Assembly (NCBI GenBank): GCA_018055565.1
Contig: JAGPHI010000102.1
Coordinates: forward strand, 1-5,110
DNA length: 5,110 bases
Source: Oscillospiraceae bacterium
GTDB lineage: Bacteria; Bacillota; Clostridia; Oscillospirales; Ruminococcaceae
Reading direction: 5' to 3'
Shown here one piece after another: positions 1-5,110 of this stretch (positions are counted from its first letter, which is position 1; each line of letters opens with the position of its first letter). The position numbers were made by a program, and so were the translations under genes. Below the pieces are notes generated by a model. That model had not been told where the DNA came from. It saw nothing but the letters and a program-made list of their open reading frames with translations, and ran no database searches.

Positions 1-3
1 CTG

Positions 4-627
4 ATGCAGCAAAGCGTGAAACCAGCCGAATACTATCATCAAGGCACAGAAAAATCGCTGCAAGCGCAGCAAGCAGTGGCCACAAAGCCTGCCGACAATG
101 GCACTACGGCGGCAAAGCCCGCTATCAATTATGAAGCGCTACTCAGCGCATACAGTGAAGGCCTTGCCATCCGCAGGCAAGAGGCGGAACAAAAGCGCGA
201 TGAAGAAATCAGGCTTTTATCCGACGCCATTGCCGCCACAAAGGCGCGGCGTGAAGCGGACTATCAGCAATCTGTGAACGCCGAGCAATCCGCCTCTGCC
301 GAAAATCTGCGCCATGCCTATATTGAAAAAGAGCTTGCCAAGCGCGATTTGCCGCAAAAGCAATCGGCAATGGGCATTTCGGGCGGCGCAAGCCTTTCGG
401 GCGAAATGCGCCTGCAAAGCGGCTATCAAAAAGAACGCGCTGCCGAGCAAGCGCGCGCGGCGCAAAAGATTGGCAGCTTACAGCAGGCTAATCAAGCTGC
501 TGCCTTGCAGGAAGAGGAAAGCTATGCCGCACAGAAAAGCAAGGCGGAGGAAACCATGCGCAAAACCATAGACGCGGCACTGAAGGCTTTTGAAAGCCAA
601 ATGAGCGCGGCCTTTAAAAAACGATAA
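4..627 (+). CDS. Coiled-coil, phage-associated-type hypothetical protein (5' end uncertain)
   Basis: Function not known. The 207 visible residues are rich in Ala, Gln, Glu, Lys and Arg. Residues ~43-115 and ~140-200 look like long charged helices, probably coiled coils. Between them lies a helix break with the motif LPQKQSAMGISGGAS (116-130), then a Tyr-containing segment (SGYQKERAAEQ). This pattern of helix, LPQ...G-[IL]-[ST]-GG and helix recalls small proteins encoded near tail or structural genes in Bacillota prophages. That is a recollection of a pattern, not a database match. No signal peptide, membrane segment or catalytic motif is seen. The ATG at 4 is the first in frame, but the frame is open to the left edge (codon 1-3 is CTG), so the true start and its ribosome binding site may lie outside the window. 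The N-terminal 40 residues are low-complexity and linker-like. A strong terminator follows about 40 bp after the stop, so this gene ends its transcription unit and is separate from the polysaccharide genes. Confidence 0.75.
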   Translation: MQQSVKPAEYYHQGTEKSLQAQQAVATKPADNGTTAAKPAINYEALLSAYSEGLAIRRQEAEQKRDEEIRLLSDAIAATKARREADYQQSVNAEQSASAENLRHAYIEKELAKRDLPQKQSAMGISGGASLSGEMRLQSGYQKERAAEQARAAQKIGSLQQANQAAALQEEESYAAQKSKAEETMRKTIDAALKAFESQMSAAFKKR

Positions 628-630
628 CGG

Positions 631-672
631 TTAGAGGCCAGAGGTTAGAATTTAGAGGTTCGATTAGAGGCC
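631..672 (+). repeat. Short direct repeats TTAGAGG(CC)
   Basis: TTAGAGG occurs three times, at 631-637, 652-658 and 664-670. The first and last copies extend to TTAGAGGCC. A related GAGGTTAGA lies at 641-649. The last copy forms part of the left arm of the terminator stem that begins at 667. The array lies directly after the stop codon of the coiled-coil gene and codes for nothing visible. It may be slippage-derived sequence around the terminator. Confidence 0.5.
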
Positions 673-700
673 GAAGGTAAATCTTCGGCCTCGGTTTTTT
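667..700 (+). terminator. Intrinsic terminator of the coiled-coil gene
   Basis: A perfect 10-bp inverted repeat pairs GAGGCCGAAG (667-676) with CTTCGGCCTC (683-692) across a six-base loop. Two G residues and a run of six T (695-700) follow on the plus strand. This is a textbook rho-independent terminator. It ends the transcript of the upstream coiled-coil gene and insulates it from the exporter promoter about 100 bp further on. Confidence 0.9.
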
Positions 701-703
701 ATC

Positions 704-800
704 GCGGGCGGATATCTCACGCTTGCAAATCAGATTCCTCGCCGCAAATCAGATATTTTATCGCAAATTGGATACCTCGCTTGCAAATTGGATTTATATT
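704..800. repeat. Degenerate tandem array of 19-21 bp units upstream of the exporter promoter
   Basis: Four units begin with GCAAAT: 725-743, 744-762, 763-782 and 783-800. A more diverged unit precedes them at 704-724. A rough consensus is GCAAATYRGATWCCTCGCTT. Units 1 and 2 share GCAAATCAGAT, and units 3 and 4 share GCAAATTGGAT. Unit 0 (GCGGGCGGATATCTCACGCTT) matches unit 3 in its second half. The array fills the gap between the terminator and the promoter, and the -35 box begins at the last bases of unit 4. The 19-20 bp period is close to two helical turns, which would suit repeated binding of a regulator on one DNA face. No reading frame spans it convincingly. Its role is unknown. Confidence 0.65.
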
Positions 801-827
801 GAACTTACCTTTGGCACATGCTATAAT
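799..827 (+). promoter_or_regulatory. Sigma-70/sigma-A promoter for the ABC exporter genes
   Basis: The -35 box is TTGAAC (799-804) and the -10 box is a perfect TATAAT (822-827), separated by exactly 17 bp. TG at 819-820 creates an extended -10 element (TGCTATAAT). Transcription should begin near 834, giving a leader of about 29 bases to the preferred TTG start at 863. It is the only strong promoter seen in the window and probably drives both the permease and the ATPase. The last unit of the upstream repeat array touches the -35 box. Confidence 0.85.
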
Positions 828-862
828 GATAGAACCGAATACAGTTGGATGGATGTGTAATA

Positions 863-1648
863 TTGGAGCAATTAAAGGTTTTTGCAAAATATCGATATCT
901 GCTTTTAAATTTGATAGAACGCGATTTAAAAGTAAAATATCGCCGCAGCGCGCTGGGCCTTATCTGGAGTGTGCTTAACCCGCTTTTAATGATGCTTGTG
1001 CAGTTTATCGTGTTTAACACAATTTTCAAAAACACGATTGAAAATTTTGCGGTTTATCTTATCGCGGGCAACTTGATTTTCCAGTTCTTTTCTGAGGGCA
1101 CGCAAACGGCGATGTCCAGCGTGCTTGGTGCCGCGCCGCTAATCAAAAAGGTGTATGTGCCAAAATACATTTTTCCGCTGGAAAAGGTGTTATTTAGCCT
1201 TGTCAATACGCTGTTTTGCGGCATTGCGCTTGTCATCGTGGCCATTGCTACCAATTTAACCATTTCGTGGAATATTTTGTTTATCCCCGTTCCGCTTTTG
1301 CTGGCAATGCTGTTTAATTTAGGCGTGGGCCTTATTTTGGCCACTTGCGTGGTGTTTTTTCGGGATATAATGCATCTGTATGGCGTTTTAATTATGGCGC
1401 TTACGTATTTTACACCGCTTTTTTATGATGAAAGCCTGATTCGCGATACAGCACCCGCCATTGTGTATCAGTTCTTGCGCGTCAACCCGCTGTATTGGTA
1501 CGTTGCCATGTTCCGCGAGGTGATTTTGTATGCCAATGCGCCAACCGCACAGCAAATGCTGATTTGTTCGGCGTGGTCGGTTGTCATGCTGGTTGTGGGG
1601 CTGATTGTGTTTCGCAAAGCGCAAGACAAATTTATTTTATACGTGTAG
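863..1648 (+). CDS. ABC-2 type polysaccharide export permease (Wzm/TagG-like)
   Basis: Inner-membrane half of an ABC exporter that carries lipid-linked polysaccharide (teichoic acid, O-antigen or similar) out of the cytoplasm. The 261 residues start with a short amphipathic cytoplasmic helix and the family motif ERDLKVKYRRSALG (19-32), then LIWSVLNPLL leading into the first membrane span. About six hydrophobic spans are visible (roughly 32-55, 63-80, 107-131, 138-162, 170-188 and 233-250). Other family hallmarks are IKKVYVPKYIFPL (94-106), VVFFRDI (163-169) and VNPLYWYVAMFREVI (207-221). It ends with a short basic tail typical of the family. Length matches the usual 260-275 residues. Start choice: the frame opens with TTG at 845, but that leaves only about 11 leader bases and no Shine-Dalgarno sequence. 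TTG at 863 gives MEQLKVF..., the usual distance to the RDLK motif, and a weak purine-rich GGATGGATG at 847-855. No ATG is available nearby in frame. Partner of the ATPase gene 148 bp downstream. Family assignment is firm; the exact polymer is unknown. Confidence 0.93.
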   Translation: MEQLKVFAKYRYLLLNLIERDLKVKYRRSALGLIWSVLNPLLMMLVQFIVFNTIFKNTIENFAVYLIAGNLIFQFFSEGTQTAMSSVLGAAPLIKKVYVPKYIFPLEKVLFSLVNTLFCGIALVIVAIATNLTISWNILFIPVPLLLAMLFNLGVGLILATCVVFFRDIMHLYGVLIMALTYFTPLFYDESLIRDTAPAIVYQFLRVNPLYWYVAMFREVILYANAPTAQQMLICSAWSVVMLVVGLIVFRKAQDKFILYV

Positions 1649-1796
1649 GGCTGTGCTGTTTATTGAAAACCGCGCGAAAATATAGTGTGCTTTTCATGCC
1701 GCTTTGGCATTTGAATGGCCGCTTTACACAAAGCCTTTGCAAAAACGTATAGGCTTATCATAACAATTTTGCGCACAAAGCGCATGGAGGTTTATC
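1649..1796. other. Gap between permease and ATPase genes, no gene seen
   Basis: These 148 bp hold no convincing coding sequence. Three small hairpins can be drawn: ATGCC/GGCAT (1696-1700 with 1706-1710), GCTTT/AAAGC (1721-1725 with 1730-1734) and TGCGC/GCGCA (1770-1774 with 1780-1784). The last sits just before the ATPase ribosome binding site. None has a T tract, so transcription probably reads through. The gap is long for an exporter pair, whose genes usually abut or overlap. Confidence 0.5.
1785..1790 (+). promoter_or_regulatory. Ribosome binding site of the ABC ATPase gene
   Basis: TGGAGG lies six bases before the ATG at 1797, a near-ideal Shine-Dalgarno sequence and spacing. It fixes the start codon and is much stronger than the site in front of the permease. 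A small 5-bp hairpin (1770-1784) stands directly upstream and does not cover it. Confidence 0.85.
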
Positions 1797-2534
1797 ATGC
1801 CACCGATTATTGAAGTTCATAACGTTTCGATGCGCTTTAACATGGCGAAAGAAAAGGTTGACAGCATCAAGGAATGGTTTATCCGCAAAATCAAGGGCAC
1901 CTTGAAATTTGAGGAGTTTTACGCGCTTAGAGATATTAATTTAGAGGTAGAGCGCGGCGATGTTTACGGGCTTGTGGGGCTGAACGGCTCGGGCAAATCC
2001 ACGCTTTTAAAGGTGATTGCGGGTGTGCTTAAGCCCTCGGAGGGCACATGCGTTTCGCACGGCACAGTGTCGCCGCTGATTGAGCTTGGCGCGGGCTTTG
2101 ATATGGAGCTTACCGCGCGCGAAAACATTTATTTAAACGGCGCGGTGCTGGGCTACACCACCAAGTATATTGAGGAAAATTTTGAGGCGATTGTAGAATT
2201 TAGCGAGCTGCGCGAGTTTTTGGACGTGCCGCTGAAAAATTATTCTTCCGGCATGGTGGCACGCATCGCGTTTGCCATCGCCACAATCACAAAGCCCGAC
2301 ATTTTAATTGCCGATGAAATCCTGTCGGTAGGCGACTTTTTGTTTCAGGAAAAATGCGAAAACCGCATGCGAGAGCTGATGAGTGGCGGCACCACCGTGA
2401 TACTTGTCAGCCACAACATTAAGCAAATCGAGCGTATGTGCAACAAGGCTGCATGGCTTGAAAAGGGGCGCGTTAAAATGAACGGCTCTTGCGAGGAAGT
2501 TAGCGCGGCGTATAAAAACTATAAAAAAGAGTAA
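1797..2534 (+). CDS. Polysaccharide ABC transporter ATP-binding protein (Wzt/TagH-like)
   Basis: Cytoplasmic ATPase that powers export of a surface polysaccharide through the permease encoded upstream. All ABC motifs are present in the 245 residues: Walker A GLNGSGKST (61-69), signature YSSGMVARI (149-157), Walker B DILIADE (168-174), D-loop SVGD (177-180) and H-loop histidine 206 in VSHN. The polysaccharide-exporter subfamily is shown by the insert after the first strand (about 15-42, with SIKEWFIRKIKG), by LIELGAGFDMELTARENIYLNG (95-116, spanning the Q-loop region), and by the degenerate signature with SSGM in place of LSGG. The protein stops soon after the nucleotide-binding domain. It lacks the C-terminal carbohydrate-binding domain of chain-selecting Wzt proteins and the SH3-like or extracellular extension of Bacillus TagH. 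It is therefore the short form common in Gram-positive bacteria and in O-antigen loci that cap chains differently. Likely co-transcribed with the permease; its stop codon forms part of the terminator stem. Confidence 0.95.
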   Translation: MPPIIEVHNVSMRFNMAKEKVDSIKEWFIRKIKGTLKFEEFYALRDINLEVERGDVYGLVGLNGSGKSTLLKVIAGVLKPSEGTCVSHGTVSPLIELGAGFDMELTARENIYLNGAVLGYTTKYIEENFEAIVEFSELREFLDVPLKNYSSGMVARIAFAIATITKPDILIADEILSVGDFLFQEKCENRMRELMSGGTTVILVSHNIKQIERMCNKAAWLEKGRVKMNGSCEEVSAAYKNYKKE

Positions 2535-2580
2535 AATAAACGGCGCTGTCACAAAAAATGTGGCAGCGCCGTTTATTTTA
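2532..2580. terminator. Bidirectional intrinsic terminator between convergent genes
   Basis: An almost perfect 22-bp inverted repeat pairs 2532-2553 with 2559-2580 around a loop of five A. Its GC-rich core is CGGCGCTG/CAGCGCCG, and the only imperfection is a T-G pair (2549/2563). AT-rich flanks give a U-rich 3' tract on both transcripts: GTTTATTTTATTT on the plus strand and the complement of AAAATAAA on the minus strand. It ends the ATPase transcript from the left and the glycosyltransferase transcript from the right. The two stop codons, TAA at 2532-2534 and the minus-strand TAA at 2580-2578, pair with each other at the base of the stem. Confidence 0.95.
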
Positions 2581-4086
2581 TTTAAAAAATCGCCGCAGCC
2601 TTTTGGCTAGGCGCACCGCGCGCGATGCTTCAAGATTTTCGCTGTGTGCACGCGCGAGCGCAAATTCCGCTTGCGCCGCTTGCAGCTGTAAAAGCAAATG
2701 CGGCGTGCCCGTTACTGTGGCAAGCCCGTTCCATAAATAGGATGGGCCGTTGCTTTGCAGTAGATTGTAAATTTCGTTTTCATATTCGCGATATAAGCCT
2801 TGATGCCGCGCATGCAGCGCTTCAAACAAATGCATATGCTTTTGATGGGTAACATCGCGGCTGAAAGCAGCAGACATGGAGCCCTGCGAAATGCGATAAA
2901 TCGAAAGAGTTTCGGGTATCATAATGCCAAACCAGCCGTGCTCTGCCAGCGACAGCCAAGCGTCATGGTCTTCAAGCCCTTTTTTCAATGTAGTGTCGTT
3001 TTGGCCAAAAGCGGCATATACAGCGCGGCGCGACACACAAAAGGATGACTGACTGTTGTATAACAAAACAGCGGGCAAACTGCCGCTAAAATATGGCACA
3101 ATGTCCGCATTGTCGCCAAAGCATTGCAGCCAGCTGCCGCAATAGCCCGCGTTCGGATATTGCTCTAGCAATGCGATGCAGCGCGAATAATAAGACGGCG
3201 CTATCTTATCGTCGGCATCCAGATACGTTAAATATTCGCCTTTTGCTTCAATGAAAGCGCGGTTGCGCACGGCCGATAGCCCCTTGTTTTCTTGCGTGAC
3301 AACGCGCAAATTGGGATATTTGGCGCTTTCCTCTTTTAAAACACGCAGGCTTTCGGCATCGGTGCTGCCGTCATTAATCAAAATAACCTCAAAGCAAGGA
3401 TACTCGCAGGCAAAGGCGCTTGCAAGTGTTTCGGGCAAGGTGCGCCCCAAATTATAGTACGGAATAATGATGGACAAAAGCCCTTTTTGCTCGTTTTCTA
3501 GCTGCGGCGCGGGCGTTTGCGGGCGCTGCGTTGTAAACGGAAAGGCGCTAGGTGCAAACGGCGTTTGCGTGTTAAGCGCCACAGCCTTTGCAAAATCTGC
3601 CGCGCTTTCGTTTACAATGCCGCGTGCAAAGCGGCTGCAAAAATCGTTTTGCTGGTTTATCCACCAGTGCGGCAATAGATAGGGCGGCGCTTGTTCTTTT
3701 TCTGTTTCAAAAGGCGCTAAATAGATTGGGCACTTCGCGTAAAAAGCGCTGTCAAGATAGCTGTAAAGCACGGTGTAATAGCCGTATGCATCGCACGCGG
3801 GGAACACGATGGCATCGGGCATGCCGCTTTTGGCACAAAGCGCGCGAATGGCAAGCTGCGCTTGATAAGAGCGCACAAATTCTTCACATAATGCATTTTT
3901 TAACGCGGCATTGTCGGCGCAAAAGCCCTGCACGATAGCGCCGTATTGTTCGCTTGTTTGCCAGCTGTCGCACGGGCAAAGCACCGTTAAATCAAATAAA
4001 GGCGTATATTTTTCGGCGGCAGCTTTTATCGCCGCGTCGCAATCCGCGCTGCCGAAATGCGCTAAAGTACAATACCAAAGCTTCAT
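2578..4086 (-). CDS. Two-domain glycosyltransferase: degenerate GT-B-like N-terminal domain plus GT2 catalytic domain
   Basis: Transfers a sugar from a nucleotide-sugar donor to a growing surface glycan, in the cytoplasm or at the membrane face. In the 502 residues the GT2 (GT-A fold) domain spans about 203-400. It shows LSIIIPYYN (204-212), NDGSTD (238-243), ENKGLSAVRNRA (266-277), the metal-binding LDADD (289-293), the likely catalytic-base segment GLEDHDAW (370-377) and YRISQGSMS (397-405). Residues 1-170 resemble the N-terminal half of a GT4-type enzyme (DAIVFPACDAYGYYTV at 91-106, then PIYLAPFETE), but no GT4 donor-binding half follows. A Pro/Gln-rich linker (173-200) joins the two. The C-terminus is helical (465-490) and ends in a very basic tail, RLAKRLRRFFK, possibly membrane-associating. 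Start: ATG at 4086 has GAGGA five bases upstream (4096-4092) and overlaps the previous gene's stop as ATGA. A TTG at 4122 in frame would add 12 residues and has no such support. Donor and acceptor sugars cannot be told. Confidence 0.9.
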   Translation of the reverse strand: MKLWYCTLAHFGSADCDAAIKAAAEKYTPLFDLTVLCPCDSWQTSEQYGAIVQGFCADNAALKNALCEEFVRSYQAQLAIRALCAKSGMPDAIVFPACDAYGYYTVLYSYLDSAFYAKCPIYLAPFETEKEQAPPYLLPHWWINQQNDFCSRFARGIVNESAADFAKAVALNTQTPFAPSAFPFTTQRPQTPAPQLENEQKGLLSIIIPYYNLGRTLPETLASAFACEYPCFEVILINDGSTDAESLRVLKEESAKYPNLRVVTQENKGLSAVRNRAFIEAKGEYLTYLDADDKIAPSYYSRCIALLEQYPNAGYCGSWLQCFGDNADIVPYFSGSLPAVLLYNSQSSFCVSRRAVYAAFGQNDTTLKKGLEDHDAWLSLAEHGWFGIMIPETLSIYRISQGSMSAAFSRDVTHQKHMHLFEALHARHQGLYREYENEIYNLLQSNGPSYLWNGLATVTGTPHLLLQLQAAQAEFALARAHSENLEASRAVRLAKRLRRFFK

Positions 4087-5110
4087 TTTTGTCCTCGCTT
4101 TCCAGGGTGAGTCATGCGCCAAATGCGCGAATTGCGCATGGCGTCCAGCGTATTTTGTAAATCACGCGCGTGTTTTTGCCAGCGCGCAAGCTCGTTTTGC
4201 GCTTCGCTTTGCGCGTTTCGTAACGGGGCAAGCGCGCGCAAGGCGGCTGCGGCCGCTTGCCAGTCCTGCGTTTCAATAAACGGCCAAAGCGCGGCGGCAA
4301 CGGGAGAAGCACAAAGCGTGTCCTGCGCCTTTTCAAACGCAAATAGCCACTGCCAATAGGGCAGCGACGCGGCGATATCGTTTTGCGACATCAGGCGAGA
4401 ATCCGCCATGCCACACAAATGCGATTGTAAAATTTGGTCGACAATCAAATCAAATGCCCACATCGCGTCTTTTGCTGCAAACAACGATTGCATCTCGCGA
4501 TAGGCCTGTCCAAGCCCGATATAAAACGATGCGCTCGGCTGATGCATCACAGAGCTTTCCAGCATTGTATAATGATAAACAGGTACAGCCAAATATTCAG
4601 CGGATGCAGCACACAAAATATAGCTGTATAAAAAATAGATGTCCTCGCCCGGCACACCCTCTAAAAAGTGCAAATCGTTATCAACAATCATTGCGCGTTT
4701 GTAAATTTTACAGGTGAATGCATCCCGCAAAACAAGCTCCTCGCGCAGCTGCTGCGGCAGGTTTGTAGTGCGCGGCGCAAGGCCGCCATAATCATCTGTT
4801 TTTAGCAAATGCCCGTCCTCGTCGATGCGCACAGCATAGCCCGACACAAGGTCGGCGTTAGAGTTTATAATGGCGTTATATAATATTTCGCACGCGTTTT
4901 CGGTATAGCTGTCGTCTGCGTCTAAAAACATCACATAAGGCGAGGAGACGCTTTTTAAAGCCAGATTGCGTGCCTTGCCTGCAACGCCCGAGTTTGCCTC
5001 GGTTTTCACTACGCGCACATTGTCGTGCTCGCTTGCAAACTGTAAAAGCAGTGCGTGGGAATTGTCTTTCGAGCAATCATCCGCAAACACAATTTCCAAC
5101 CTTTCAAAGC
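4083..5110 (-). CDS. GT2 family glycosyltransferase, 5'-truncated by the window edge
   Basis: Sugar transferase for surface polysaccharide synthesis, first of the two minus-strand genes visible here. The reading frame is open to the right edge. It reads FERLEIVFADDCSKDNS, whose start corresponds to the second strand of a GT2 domain, so roughly the first 30 residues, including the SVIVPVYN-like motif, lie outside the window. Counting from the TTG codon at 5099, which is internal and not the start, visible motifs are FADDCSKDNS (5-14), ANSGVAGKARNLAL (35-48), FLDADDSY (58-65), the predicted catalytic segment VPGEDIYFLY (149-158) and VYHYTMLESSVMH (174-186). Residues ~230-290 are helical and Ala/Trp-rich. 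Residues ~295-320 form a short predicted coiled coil, followed by SRIWRMTHPGKRGQK, which resembles the S-x-W-R-x-T-x-P tail found at the end of many surface-glycan enzymes. It shares an ATGA overlap with the downstream glycosyltransferase. Its promoter must lie beyond 5110. Confidence 0.92.
   Translation of the reverse strand, partial: FERLEIVFADDCSKDNSHALLLQFASEHDNVRVVKTEANSGVAGKARNLALKSVSSPYVMFLDADDSYTENACEILYNAIINSNADLVSGYAVRIDEDGHLLKTDDYGGLAPRTTNLPQQLREELVLRDAFTCKIYKRAMIVDNDLHFLEGVPGEDIYFLYSYILCAASAEYLAVPVYHYTMLESSVMHQPSASFYIGLGQAYREMQSLFAAKDAMWAFDLIVDQILQSHLCGMADSRLMSQNDIAASLPYWQWLFAFEKAQDTLCASPVAAALWPFIETQDWQAAAAALRALAPLRNAQSEAQNELARWQKHARDLQNTLDAMRNSRIWRMTHPGKRGQK
4092..4096 (-). promoter_or_regulatory. 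Ribosome binding site deciding the ATG start at 4086, inside the upstream gene
   Basis: On the minus strand GAGGA (4096-4092) precedes ATG (4086-4084) by five bases. It lies within the last codons of the upstream glycosyltransferase, whose TGA (4085-4083) overlaps the ATG as ATGA. This arrangement implies coupled translation of the two glycosyltransferases and rules for 4086 over the TTG at 4122. Confidence 0.85.

Noticed and set aside
704..800. CRISPR array or plasmid iterons as an explanation of the tandem repeat
   Set aside because: Units are directly adjacent, diverged and only 19-21 bp, with no spacers, no cas genes and no replication gene nearby.
849..860. Four-codon mini-ORF ATG GAT GTG TAA just upstream of the permease TTG start, possible leader peptide
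   Set aside because: It would have a leader of about 15 bases and no Shine-Dalgarno sequence, and such tiny frames are frequent by chance.
781..1035. Alternative reading frames on both strands across the start of the permease gene
   Set aside because: They overlap the clear ABC-2 permease frame, contain the promoter within them and show no family motifs.
1657..1686. Possible internal promoter with TATAGT (1681-1686) and upstream TTGAAA (1663-1668)
   Set aside because: The spacer is only 12 bp; at proper spacing the -35 sequence is poor.
1723..1753. Possible internal promoter TTTACA (1723-1728) with TATAGG (1748-1753)
   Set aside because: The spacer is 19 bp and the -10 is weak, so it is not distinguishable from chance.
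4087..4122. Upstream TTG start at 4122 for the two-domain glycosyltransferase
   Set aside because: The ATG at 4086 has a well-placed GAGGA and an ATGA overlap with the preceding stop; the extra 12 residues look unlike a glycosyltransferase N-terminus.
3251..4359. Several plus-strand reading frames opposite the glycosyltransferase genes
   Set aside because: They are antisense shadows of two genes with clear GT2 motifs and have no ribosome sites or recognisable domains.

Overview
The window holds the edge of a phage-like or otherwise accessory gene, followed by a compact surface-polysaccharide locus. No rRNA, tRNA, CRISPR array, transposase or integrase is visible. The coiled-coil first gene resembles small proteins of Bacillota (Clostridia-type) prophages. 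TTG start use, an AGGAGG-type ribosome binding site and a two-gene TagGH/Wzm-Wzt exporter with a short ATPase fit a Gram-positive, possibly gut-dwelling, clostridial organism. This placement is an inference from gene style, not from a marker gene.

Layout, left to right. (1) A plus-strand Ala/Gln/Glu/Lys-rich coiled-coil protein (to 627), whose beginning may lie left of the window. (2) A 200-odd bp gap holding short TTAGAGG repeats, a strong intrinsic terminator (667-700), a degenerate tandem array of 19-21 bp units (about 704-800) and a near-ideal sigma-70 promoter with an extended -10 (799-827). (3) An ABC-2 polysaccharide permease (863-1648) and its ATPase partner (1797-2534), both plus strand. 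(4) A long symmetrical hairpin (2532-2580) serving as a two-way terminator and containing both convergent stop codons. (5) Two minus-strand glycosyltransferase genes (2578-4086 and 4083 to beyond the right edge), joined by an ATGA overlap and so probably translated together, from a promoter outside the window.

How the genes could work together: the glycosyltransferases build an undecaprenyl-linked glycan (teichoic-acid-like, O-antigen-like or another surface polymer) on the cytoplasmic face, and the permease/ATPase pair moves the finished polymer across the membrane. The ATPase lacks the C-terminal carbohydrate-binding domain found in some Wzt proteins, so chain recognition, if any, is done by something else. 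The locus is mostly ordinary. The points most worth a second look are the tandem repeat array just upstream of the exporter promoter, and the glycosyltransferase whose N-terminal half looks like a degenerate GT-B receptor domain fused to a GT2 catalytic domain. I see no convincing evidence of an undescribed defence or mobile system here.
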